NCBI GenBank assembly: GCA_963837285.1
Contig: CAWIMS010000005.1
Location: 1,798,001 to 1,862,000 of the forward strand
Origin: Planosporangium sp963837285
GTDB lineage: Bacteria; Actinomycetota; Actinomycetes; Mycobacteriales; Micromonosporaceae
Direction: 5' to 3'
Length of the DNA stretch: 64,000 nt
This document shows positions 16,178-23,907 of this stretch, one piece after another. The translations under genes and the position numbers were made by a program. The notes under the pieces are model-generated. The model had not been told where the DNA came from. It saw nothing but the letters and a program-made list of their open reading frames with translations, and did not search any database. Position 1 is the stretch's first letter. The number at the start of each line of letters is the position of its first letter.

Positions 16178-19100
16178 GTGGCCGGTGGCATGTTGACTCT
16201 GGAGGCGATGCGGCAGGCGGTGGCGGATGCCATCGGCACCGAGCCGGCCGCGATCGACGACGACGACGATCTGATCGGTCGCGGCATCGACTCCATCACC
16301 GTCATGCGCCTGGCGTCCAAGTGGCGGCGGGACGGGTTGCCGCTCAAGTTCGCCGACCTGATCGAGAAACCGAGCCTGCGCGCGTGGTGGGCGCTGGCCG
16401 CCGAGCGCGAAGCGGCCCAGGCGCCGGCTCCGGAGCGGATCGCCGTGGACGACACCGCACCGTTCGAGCTGGCCGCCATGCAGCAGGCGTACTGGGTCGG
16501 TCGCAACGAAAGCCAGATCCTCGGCGGGGTCAGCGCGCATTTCTACGCGGAGTTCGACGGCTCGGGTGTGGACGCCGACCGGCTGGAGCGGGCGGTCCGG
16601 GCCCTCATGCGACGGCACGGCATGCTCCGCGCACGGTTCGGCGACGACGGACGCCAGCAGATTCTGCCGGAGAGCACATGGTCGGGCGTGACCGTGCACG
16701 ACCTGCGCGACGCGCCGCCCACGGCCGCGGAAGAACTGCGGAGCCGCCTGTCGCACCTGCGCCTCGCGGTGGAGCAGGGTGAGGTCTTCGACGTCCAGCT
16801 TTCCCTGCTGGCGTCCGGCGTCACCCGTACCCACATCAACATCGACATGTTGGTGTCTGACGCGCAGAGCTACCAGCTCATCCTGGCCGACCTCGCCCAT
16901 TTCTACCTCCGTCCCGACGAGGACCTGCCGCGCATCTCCTACAGCTTCCCGCAGTACCTGGCCGAGGCCGCGGCGCGCCGGTCGGACACACTGGACCGGG
17001 CCCGGTCACACTGGCGCGAGCGGCTGGCCGAGCTGCCGGGCGCACCGCAGTTGCCGCTCGCCGACGACCCGGAGCGGCTGGTCCGGGTCGGGATCAACCG
17101 GCGGCACCACTGGATGTCCCCGCAGGAGCGGCAGCGGCTTGCCGAGCGGGCCGCCGGGGCCGGGATCACCCTGCCGGTCACGTTCGCGACCGCGTTCGCG
17201 GAGGTGCTGGCCAGGTGGAGCGCGGAGGCACGGTTCCTGCTCAACCTGCCGGTGTTCGACCGGGAGGAGTTGCACCCGGACACCGCCATGCTGGTCGGGG
17301 ATTTCAGCAACCTGCTGCTGTTGGCGGTGGATCTGTCCGAGGACCAGCCGTTCGCCGAACAAGCCAAGCGCGTCCAGCGCCGCCTCCAGTCGGACATGGC
17401 CAATGCCGAGTACCCGGGCGTGGCCGTGCTGCGCGACCTGGCGCGCGAGCGGCCCGGCGACTGGATGATGGCACCGGTCGTGTTCACCAGCGCTATCGGC
17501 CTCGGTGAGCTGTTTGGACCGGACGTGCGGCGCTGCCTCGGTGACCCGGTATGGACCACGTCGGAGACCCCGCAGGTATGGATCGACCAGCAGGTGACCG
17601 AGCAGGAAGGCGGCCTGCTGCTGAATTGGGACGTCATCGAGGAACTCTTCCCGCCGGGCGTGATCGACGCGATGTTCGCCGCGTACGTCGACCTGCTCGG
17701 CTGGCTGGGCGAGGCGGACTGGGCAGCACCACCGCCGGCACTGCTGCCGGCGAGCCAGGCGGCGGTACGCGCGGCAGTCAACGACACCGGCCCTGTGCAC
17801 CCGGAACGGTTGCTGCACCAGGACTTCTTCGATCTGGCCGCGCGCGACCCCGACCGCATCGCGCTGCTGTGGGGAGACGACGGCCAGCTGTCGTACGGCG
17901 AACTGGCCCGGCGGGCGCTTGTCGTCGCGGCCCGGCTGGTGGCTGGCGGGGTCCGGCCCGGCGACACGGTCGCCGTCACGATGGCGAAGGGGCCCGACCA
18001 GATCGCGGCGGTCCTCGGGGTGCTCGCCGCTGGCGCGGCCTACGTACCGGTCGGCGTGGACCAGCCCGACCTGCGCCGCACCGAGATCTACTCCAGCGCG
18101 GGCGTGACCAGGGTTCTCACCGCGCTGCCGCAGGACGGTCCCGCGCTGCCCAGCCCGGTCCCGGCCGCCCCGGGCGACCTCGCCTACGTGATCTACACGT
18201 CGGGGTCGACCGGCAAGCCCAAGGGTGTTGAAATCACGCATCGGGCCGCGAGAAACACCATCGACGAGATCAACAGCCGGTACCAGGTTGGGCCGCAGGA
18301 CCGGGTACTCGCGGTCTCCGCGCTGGACTTCGACCTGTCCGTGTACGACGTCTTCGGCCTGCTCTCCGTCGGCGGCGCGGTGGTGCTTGTCGACGAACAG
18401 GCGAGAAGGGAAGCCCGCGACTGGGCGGACCTCGTGCGGCGCTTCGACGTCACGGTGTGGAACACGGTGCCGGCCCTTCTCGACATGGTGCTGGTCGTCG
18501 GCGGCGTGCCGCGGCTGCGGCTGGCGTTGGTCTCCGGTGACTGGGTGGGGCTGGACCTGCCCGGGCGCCTGAAGCAGGCGGCGCCAGCGTGCCGCCTGGT
18601 CGCTCTCGGCGGCGCGACCGAAGGCTCGATCTGGTCCAATGCCTTCGACGTCGCCGATGTACCGGAGCACTGGCGCTCGATCCCTTATGGACAACCGTTG
18701 CGCGGCCAGCAGTATCGGGTTGCCGACGGACGGGGCCGGGACTGCCCGGACTTCGTGCCGGGAGAGCTGTGGATCGGCGGCGCGGGCGTGGCCCGCGGCT
18801 ACCGGGGCGATCCCGAGCGGACCGAGCGGCAGTTCGTGCGCCATGCCGGCGAGCGCTGGTACCGCACCGGCGACCTCGGCAGGTACTGGCCGGACGGCAC
18901 CCTGGAGTTCCTGGGCCGCGCCGACGACCAGGTGAAGATCCGCGGTCACCGGATCGAGTTGAGCGAGATCGAGGCGGCCCTCACGGCTCACCCGGGGGTC
19001 CGGCGGGCCGCGGCCATGCGGCTGGGCACCACCCGGATCGGGGCGGCGGTCGTCGCCGAGGACCCGGGGGTTGCCCCGGCGGACCTACGGGCGTTCCTGA

Positions 19101-19492
19101 GCAACCGGCTGCCGGCGTACATGCTGCCCGACGACCTTGTGGTCCTGCCCGAGATCCCGCTCAGCGCCAATGGAAAGGTGGACCGCAAGGCCCTCCCCGC
19201 GCTCATCGCGGCGTCGGCCGCCCGCACGCGGGGGGAGGCGCCACACGGGCCGCTCGAGTCGGAGCTGGCCGGGCAGTGGGCGGCGCTGCTCGGCGTCACC
19301 GAGGTCGGCCGCAGCGAAAGCTTCTTCGCGCTGGGCGGGGACAGCCTGCTCGCCACCCGGCTGCTGGAGAACATACGGCAGCGATTCGGCGTAGAGGTGA
19401 CGCTGCGGCGGCTCTTCACCGGGCCGACCATCGCCGATCTGGCCACGCTCATCGATGCGGCCACAAAGGACACCGAAGAGGGTGTCATATGA
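16178..19492 (+). CDS. NRPS 1: ArCP-Cy-A(Cys)-PCP
   Basis: A 1104-residue NRPS. Residues about 1-75 are an aryl carrier protein ('LIGRGIDSITVMRLASKW', Ser after GID). Residues 90-520 are a heterocyclisation domain with 'DMLVSDAQS' (DxxxxDxxS in place of HHxxxDG). Residues 530-1010 are an adenylation domain with 'YTSGSTGKPKG'. Pocket residues read from 'FDLSVYD', 'VWNTVP', 'LALVSGDW' and 'GGATEGSIW' give D-L-Y-N-L-S-L-I-W plus the A10 Lys, the cysteine code of pyochelin/yersiniabactin modules. A C-terminal PCP has 'FFALGGDSLLATRL'. This is the layout of PchE without its embedded domain: it joins an aryl acid to Cys and cyclises it to an aryl-thiazoline. GTG 16178 is chosen because GGGGGAG lies at good spacing; there is no TE. 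The type II thioesterase follows directly. Confidence 0.95.
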   Translation: MAGGMLTLEAMRQAVADAIGTEPAAIDDDDDLIGRGIDSITVMRLASKWRRDGLPLKFADLIEKPSLRAWWALAAEREAAQAPAPERIAVDDTAPFELAAMQQAYWVGRNESQILGGVSAHFYAEFDGSGVDADRLERAVRALMRRHGMLRARFGDDGRQQILPESTWSGVTVHDLRDAPPTAAEELRSRLSHLRLAVEQGEVFDVQLSLLASGVTRTHINIDMLVSDAQSYQLILADLAHFYLRPDEDLPRISYSFPQYLAEAAARRSDTLDRARSHWRERLAELPGAPQLPLADDPERLVRVGINRRHHWMSPQERQRLAERAAGAGITLPVTFATAFAEVLARWSAEARFLLNLPVFDREELHPDTAMLVGDFSNLLLLAVDLSEDQPFAEQAKRVQRRLQSDMANAEYPGVAVLRDLARERPGDWMMAPVVFTSAIGLGELFGPDVRRCLGDPVWTTSETPQVWIDQQVTEQEGGLLLNWDVIEELFPPGVIDAMFAAYVDLLGWLGEADWAAPPPALLPASQAAVRAAVNDTGPVHPERLLHQDFFDLAARDPDRIALLWGDDGQLSYGELARRALVVAARLVAGGVRPGDTVAVTMAKGPDQIAAVLGVLAAGAAYVPVGVDQPDLRRTEIYSSAGVTRVLTALPQDGPALPSPVPAAPGDLAYVIYTSGSTGKPKGVEITHRAARNTIDEINSRYQVGPQDRVLAVSALDFDLSVYDVFGLLSVGGAVVLVDEQARREARDWADLVRRFDVTVWNTVPALLDMVLVVGGVPRLRLALVSGDWVGLDLPGRLKQAAPACRLVALGGATEGSIWSNAFDVADVPEHWRSIPYGQPLRGQQYRVADGRGRDCPDFVPGELWIGGAGVARGYRGDPERTERQFVRHAGERWYRTGDLGRYWPDGTLEFLGRADDQVKIRGHRIELSEIEAALTAHPGVRRAAAMRLGTTRIGAAVVAEDPGVAPADLRAFLSNRLPAYMLPDDLVVLPEIPLSANGKVDRKALPALIAASAARTRGEAPHGPLESELAGQWAALLGVTEVGRSESFFALGGDSLLATRLLENIRQRFGVEVTLRRLFTGPTIADLATLIDAATKDTEEGVI

Positions 19493-19517
19493 CCGGCGCC
19501 GTGGTGTCGGCCAAGCC

Positions 19518-20258
19518 ATGACCGGTGCCTGGTTCCGACCGTTCGGGCGTTCCGATGACGCCAGGTCCGTGCTGGTCTGCTGCCCGCATGCCGGCGGGTC
19601 GGCGAGCTTCTTCCGCGACTGGGCGGGCCTTCTCGGCCCGGACGTCCAGGTCGTCGGTGTGCAGTATCCCGGCCGTCAGGACCGCCTACGCGAGCCGTGC
19701 ATAACCGAGGTGCCCGTCCTTGCCAGGGAGATCGCCGCCGGACTGGCGGCCACCGAATCCCGTCCCATCGCGCTGTTCGGCCACAGCATGGGGGCCAGCG
19801 TCGCGCACGAGGTGGCGCTCCTGTTGCCGGGCCGGGCCACCCACCTGATCGTGTCGGGCCGGGAAGGGCCCGGCCGGCTGCGCGCGGAGGCGAAGCATCT
19901 ACTGCCAGACGATGAACTGTGGGCGGACGTGTGCGGGCTGGGCGGCGTCGACCAGGAACTCGCCGGCCTGCCGGAGTTGCGCAACCTGCTGCTCACCACG
20001 CTGCGGGCGGACTACCAGGCGAGCGAGACATACCGGCCGTCGCCGGAGTCTCGCCTGTCCTGCCCGGTACTCGCCTGCGTCGGGGGCGACGACCCGGAGG
20101 TGTCCGAGGGCGAGGCGGGCGTCTGGGCCGCTGCCACCGAGGGACCGTTCCGGCTTGCCGTCTTTCCGGGCAGGCATTTCTACCTCGTCGACCGCCGAGT
20201 GGAACTCCTCGGCGAGGTGGCCGCTTGGCTGCGTCCCGCGGCGGTCAGTCGACCGTGA
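19518..20258 (+). CDS. Type II thioesterase (NRPS editing)
   Basis: A 246-residue alpha/beta-hydrolase with 'VLVCCPHAGGSASFFRDWAG', 'QVVGVQYPGRQDRL', nucleophile elbow 'ALFGHSMGAS' and catalytic His in 'FPGRHFYL', all classic for GrsT/RifR-like TEII. It clears misprimed or stalled carrier domains of the synthetase. It lies 25 bp after NRPS 1. A ten-codon frame (MTGAVVSAKP) runs from the NRPS 1 stop (ATGA at 19489) and its own stop overlaps this ATG, so two overlapping stop-start junctions chain the genes. Its 3' end overlaps the convergent dioxygenase by 14 bp. Confidence 0.93.
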   Translation: MTGAWFRPFGRSDDARSVLVCCPHAGGSASFFRDWAGLLGPDVQVVGVQYPGRQDRLREPCITEVPVLAREIAAGLAATESRPIALFGHSMGASVAHEVALLLPGRATHLIVSGREGPGRLRAEAKHLLPDDELWADVCGLGGVDQELAGLPELRNLLLTTLRADYQASETYRPSPESRLSCPVLACVGGDDPEVSEGEAGVWAAATEGPFRLAVFPGRHFYLVDRRVELLGEVAAWLRPAAVSRP

Positions 20259-20940
20259 CCCCCGCGCGCTGCGACCACCGGTACAGCTTCTCGCCGAGTA
20301 CACCGCCGTCCGTGGCGATGTTCTTCAGAAGGTAGTCCACTCCCGAGGTACCGCCGGTCCCTCGGGAGCCTCCGATGAAGTGCCTGGCGATCGACGCATG
20401 CAACACCCGCCAGGCGGTTATCCCGTCGAGACAGTCGTCAAGACCGTGCGCCGCCGTGCAGACGACATGCTCGCAGGTGTCCGGTGGATGCGGTGCGCCG
20501 TCACCGACGCCTGGTAGGGCTTGCGCCAGGTGCGTCTGGATCCTCCGCACCGCCGGCATCCGGCGGCCACTCAGGAGCATGTCGAACTGCTCGGACTCCG
20601 CTCCACTCGCTCCTTCGAGTTCGTTGCGGAACCGGTGGAAGTCCTCGACGGGCAGGTGCGTGAACTGCATCAGATTGCGGCCGAGCATCACAATCATCGA
20701 AGCAGCCCTGGCCAACGACCTCGCGGTGTCGGGCCAGTTCCCCTCCGACGCAAGGCGGCCGGCGTCTTCCAGGTCGAGCAGGACCTGTGACACCCACAGC
20801 TCGCTCGTCTGGTGGCAGACGATGAAGAACCGCTCGGCCCCCCACGTGGTCCGGTCGCTTGTCGGGGAACACGGCTGCTGCGCGTCGAGGATCTGGTCCA
20901 GCCGGAGATAGGACCGGTAGCTGATTGGCGCCTCATTCAT
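20245..20940 (-). CDS. Tryptophan 2,3-dioxygenase
   Basis: A 231-residue haem dioxygenase: 'ISYRSYLRLDQILDAQQP' at the N-terminus, 'ERFFIVCHQTSELWVSQVLL' (substrate-binding region), 'FTHLPVEDFHRFRNELEGAS', and the distal 'RHFIGGSRGTGGTSGVDYL' with the haem-ligand His and the GTGGTSG loop. It opens the indole ring of Trp to N-formylkynurenine. It is a little shorter than typical bacterial TDOs, as pathway-specific forms (TioF, QbsF) often are. Its ATG overlaps the stop of the aminotransferase (ATGA). Here it most likely feeds a quinoline-2-carboxylate starter rather than catabolism, since no kynureninase is present. Confidence 0.93.
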   Translation of the reverse strand: MNEAPISYRSYLRLDQILDAQQPCSPTSDRTTWGAERFFIVCHQTSELWVSQVLLDLEDAGRLASEGNWPDTARSLARAASMIVMLGRNLMQFTHLPVEDFHRFRNELEGASGAESEQFDMLLSGRRMPAVRRIQTHLAQALPGVGDGAPHPPDTCEHVVCTAAHGLDDCLDGITAWRVLHASIARHFIGGSRGTGGTSGVDYLLKNIATDGGVLGEKLYRWSQRAGVTVD

Positions 20941-22100
20941 GGTCCGGACCCAAGGTGGCCGAGGAGCCGCTGGACCCCCTCCAGGGTCGTCGACCGCTCC
21001 CAGCACAGCGTCAGGCGCACGAGGCGCTGGCCGAGCGGATTGTCAGCTGGCGCGAAGCCCCACCCGGGGGCGAGCGCGACGCCCGCCTTGTCCAGCAACT
21101 GGTGGCAGAACAGGTTGGTGTCGGTGGTGTGTGCGGACAGGTCGAGCAACGCGTACCAGCCGCCCGCCGGCACCCGCCACACCAACGGTCCCGCCAGCCG
21201 CAAGACCTCATCGCGGGTGGCCCGGACGTAGGCGTAGTGGTCGGCCAGGTGCCGCTCGTCCTCCAGCGCGGCGAGTCCGGCGTACTGCACGGGGGTGCTG
21301 GGGGCGACCAGGGTCGCCTCCTGGACCCGCCGCAGCAGTTGCGCCCGCTCGCCCGTGGGCGCCGCCACATAGCCCAGCCGGCAGCCGGTCATGGAGAAGC
21401 CCTTGGAGAAGGTGTGCACGGAGAAGACCACCCGGTCGGCTGCTGGCAGGTTCGCGTCCAGCGCTGCCATCCGGGGTGCATCCCCTTCGTACACGAAATC
21501 CTCGTACGCCTCGTCGCTGATCACCCAGACCCGGTTGCGCACGGCCCATCCGTGGACGCCCGCGAGCGTTTGGTCATCCAGTACCACGCCGGAGGGGTTC
21601 GCCGGCGAGTTGACGATGACCACGCAGACATCCGGCGAGTACGCCTTGTCGAGTGCGGCCAGCAGATCCCCCTCGGGGAGGAACCGCGGGCGCAGCCCGG
21701 CGAGCAGCACCTGCTGGAGATGGATCGGCCAGTGGATCTCCGGCAGCAGGGCCACCCCACCGTCGAAGGCGATCGACTGCAGTACCGCGGCGATGGCCTG
21801 GCAGGAACCTGGGGTCACGAAGATGTGTTCCGCCGAGGGCGCGCCGTTGTCCTTGAGCCGGTCTGCCAGCGCCTGGCAGAGAAGCGGCAGCCCGGGCGCG
21901 TCGGTATATGAGGTGTGACCGTCCCGGATCGCACGGGTGAACGCCTCACTCGCCGATTCCGGCATGCGCAGGAACGGCTCCCCGACGTGCAGGGCGATCG
22001 TGTCCCCTTCGCGGTCACCCACCAACCGGTGGATCTCGTGGAGCGAGGAGACCGGGATGGATCTACTTCGCTCCCGAGCGAACTCGGCGACCCCGCTCAC
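20937..22100 (-). CDS. PLP fold-type I aminotransferase (likely kynurenine aminotransferase)
   Basis: A 387-residue class I/II aminotransferase: 'IALHVGEPFLRMPESASEAF' start, 'YTDAPGLPLLCQALADRL', 'VTPGSCQAIAAVLQ', 'VVIVNSPANPSGVVL' (Asn contacting PLP), 'VISDEAYEDFVYEG' (Asp-x-x-Tyr) and the Schiff-base Lys in 'SVHTFSKGFSMTGCRLGY'. Placed between a methyltransferase and Trp dioxygenase with 4-bp overlaps on both sides, it probably transaminates kynurenine or a derivative; the 2-oxo acid then closes on the anilinic amine to form a 4-hydroxyquinoline-2-carboxylate. The reaction is inferred from operon context; family assignment is firm. Confidence 0.9.
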   Translation of the reverse strand: MSGVAEFARERSRSIPVSSLHEIHRLVGDREGDTIALHVGEPFLRMPESASEAFTRAIRDGHTSYTDAPGLPLLCQALADRLKDNGAPSAEHIFVTPGSCQAIAAVLQSIAFDGGVALLPEIHWPIHLQQVLLAGLRPRFLPEGDLLAALDKAYSPDVCVVIVNSPANPSGVVLDDQTLAGVHGWAVRNRVWVISDEAYEDFVYEGDAPRMAALDANLPAADRVVFSVHTFSKGFSMTGCRLGYVAAPTGERAQLLRRVQEATLVAPSTPVQYAGLAALEDERHLADHYAYVRATRDEVLRLAGPLVWRVPAGGWYALLDLSAHTTDTNLFCHQLLDKAGVALAPGWGFAPADNPLGQRLVRLTLCWERSTTLEGVQRLLGHLGSGP

Positions 22101-22957
22101 GCAGCCGCCTGGCAGACGTAGATGAAGAAGCTCTGCAACGCAGGCTCGCGATCACCGATGACGATCCGCTCCGCGATCGTGAAGCCGTTCAGCTGGAGCT
22201 CACGCTCGAGCAGGTACGGCGACGTCTTGTGCTCTTCGTCGAAGTCGGTGATGAAGTCGTCGCGGGCGATCCCCAGCTCGGCGATGAAAACCGGCCAGGA
22301 GTCCTGCTGGATGGCGTAGTCGCCGACGAACTTGTACCAGGTCCACAGCGCCTCGCGGCGCGCCTGCTCCAGGCGCAGGTTCCACTCGGTGAGCTGACCG
22401 GTCGCCTTGTAGGTCGCGATGTCCTCGGCGTTGTCGAAGACGTAGCCGTCGACGAGCGAGATCTGCGTCGCCGCCGCCAGCCGCTCCTTGTCGGCGGAGG
22501 TGAGGTATTCCGGGCAGAACTCGTCACCGACGATGAAGAGTCCGCCGCTGGACAGGATCTGGCGCACGTGGTCCAGGTAGTCGTGCGAGAGGTGGTGATG
22601 GGAGCCCCAGGAGATCACCACATCTACCTGCTCCTGCCACTCCTCGAAGGGCTTGTCGAAGACCGACGAGCGCGGGAACGAAGCCAGCTTGTCCTTCGCC
22701 TGGGCAATCGGGTTCGGTGCCGTGTCGTTGGCGATCACCTCGCTGTCCGGCAGCGCGCGAGCCAGCAGCAGGCTCAGGTCGCCGGATCCGGATCCGACGT
22801 CCAGGATGCGCAACTTGCCCCCGCGGTCGGCGTGCAGCTTGCGCACCGCCGCGACGATCCGCTCGTCGCCTTCGGCGATGTCGGGGTGACCGGTTCGCAT
22901 GATCGCGCCAACATCGACATCGCGATACTTCGGGTTGGCGTAAACCGTGTCGCTCAT
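22097..22957 (-). CDS. Class I methyltransferase in the starter operon
   Basis: A 286-residue methyltransferase with motif I 'RILDVGSGSGDLSLLLARAL', 'VIANDTAPNPIAQAKDKL', 'VDVVISWGSHHHLSHDYLDH' and a longer C-terminal half rich in Trp/Tyr ('EALWTWYKFVGDYAIQQDSW') that may form the acceptor site. ATG 22957 is preceded by GGAGG. It is packed tightly in the dioxygenase/aminotransferase operon (16 bp from the SDR, 4-bp overlap with the aminotransferase). Methylation of the quinoline 4-hydroxyl, as in quinolobactin, or of the Trp-derived side chain are both possible. Confidence 0.87.
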   Translation of the reverse strand: MSDTVYANPKYRDVDVGAIMRTGHPDIAEGDERIVAAVRKLHADRGGKLRILDVGSGSGDLSLLLARALPDSEVIANDTAPNPIAQAKDKLASFPRSSVFDKPFEEWQEQVDVVISWGSHHHLSHDYLDHVRQILSSGGLFIVGDEFCPEYLTSADKERLAAATQISLVDGYVFDNAEDIATYKATGQLTEWNLRLEQARREALWTWYKFVGDYAIQQDSWPVFIAELGIARDDFITDFDEEHKTSPYLLERELQLNGFTIAERIVIGDREPALQSFFIYVCQAAA

Positions 22958-22973
22958 GGAGCCTCCGTCCTGT

Positions 22974-23717
22974 TCAGCAGGAACGACCACCGTCAATGAC
23001 AAACAGGCTGCCCGTGACCCATCGGCCGGCGGGGCCGAGAAGATGTTCGATCCAGGGCACCACATCTTCTGGCGCGCCCATGCGGCCAAGAGGTGTGGTG
23101 TCGATGAGGTTGCGTCGCAGCTCGGCCACCTGGTCCGCAGAGCAGCCGAGGTCGTCGTACATCGGGGTGTCTATCGCCCCTGGCAGCACCGTGTTCACCC
23201 GCACGTCCGGAGCCAGTTCGCGGGCGAGGGAACGGGTCAGGTGGTGCAGCGCCGCCTTGCTCGCACCGTACATCGCACGCGAGGGCACCGCGAGCAAACC
23301 ACCGATCGACCCCACATTTACCACGGTGCCTTGTGTCTCACGCAACGCCGCAATCGCATGTTGAATGAGAAAGGCCGGCCCGACCAGGTTGGTGCGCACC
23401 ATCGCTTCGGCCTCGGCAACCGTCAGCTGCTCGATTCCGGCCATCCGTGCCAGGCCCGCGTTGTTGACCACCGCGTCGACGCGCTGAAAAGCATCTAGTG
23501 TCTGACTGACGATGTAGTCACCCGCGCCCTCCTCCGTGATGTCCACGGGAAGGATCAGGCAATCCGCATCGGCCATGTCTGCCTGGGTCTCCAGGAGCCG
23601 TTCCTTGGTGCGGCCAACGAGCGCGAGCCGATGCCCTTTCGCAGCCAGGGATATAGCGAGAGAACGACCTAGCCCGGAACCCGCACCTGTGACTACAACT
23701 ACGGGATTGACTGGCAT
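22974..23717 (-). CDS. Classical SDR oxidoreductase
   Basis: A 247-residue short-chain dehydrogenase with 'VVVTGAGSGLGRSLAISL' (TGxxxGxG), 'VNNAGLARM' (NNAG), 'NVGSIGGLLAVPSRAMYGASK' region giving Ser and Tyr-x-x-x-Lys, and 'VLPGAIDTPM'. It should reduce or oxidise a carbonyl with NAD(P)H. As first gene of the packed SDR-MT-aminotransferase-dioxygenase unit, it could act on a keto group of a kynurenine or quinoline intermediate (compare ketoreductases in quinaldic acid pathways). GGGAGGG precedes the ATG. Confidence 0.92.
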   Translation of the reverse strand: MPVNPVVVVTGAGSGLGRSLAISLAAKGHRLALVGRTKERLLETQADMADADCLILPVDITEEGAGDYIVSQTLDAFQRVDAVVNNAGLARMAGIEQLTVAEAEAMVRTNLVGPAFLIQHAIAALRETQGTVVNVGSIGGLLAVPSRAMYGASKAALHHLTRSLARELAPDVRVNTVLPGAIDTPMYDDLGCSADQVAELRRNLIDTTPLGRMGAPEDVVPWIEHLLGPAGRWVTGSLFVIDGGRSC

Positions 23718-23785
23718 GTCTGCCCTCCCCCGCCTTGTTCCCGCGGCGGGCCAATACTAGCCCACACCACTGCGCGTGCATCTGT

Positions 23786-23831
23786 TGTCCAACCGGCCGC
23801 GGTGCTCGAAACCGAGGATCGGTTGTGGACA
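23786..23831. repeat. Inverted repeat upstream of the starter operon
   Basis: tgtccaaccg and cggttgtggaca face each other across 24 bases, 69 bp upstream of the SDR start, in the 190-bp space between the aryl-AMP ligase and the SDR. It may be an operator. The arms share the AAC-G/C-GTT flavour of the StrR-like sites but the spacing differs, so I do not call it one. Confidence 0.3.
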
Positions 23832-23907
23832 GCCGCGTCAGTTGCTTGCTGCCCCAGCCGGTCCCACCTAGCCTGAGCGGCCGGCAGTGCCGGTGGTAAG
23901 TGCGGCC

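Noticed and set aside
19455..19517. Longer start for the type II thioesterase
   Set aside because: It would overlap the PCP-coding end of NRPS 1; the ATG at 19518 begins the conserved domain.
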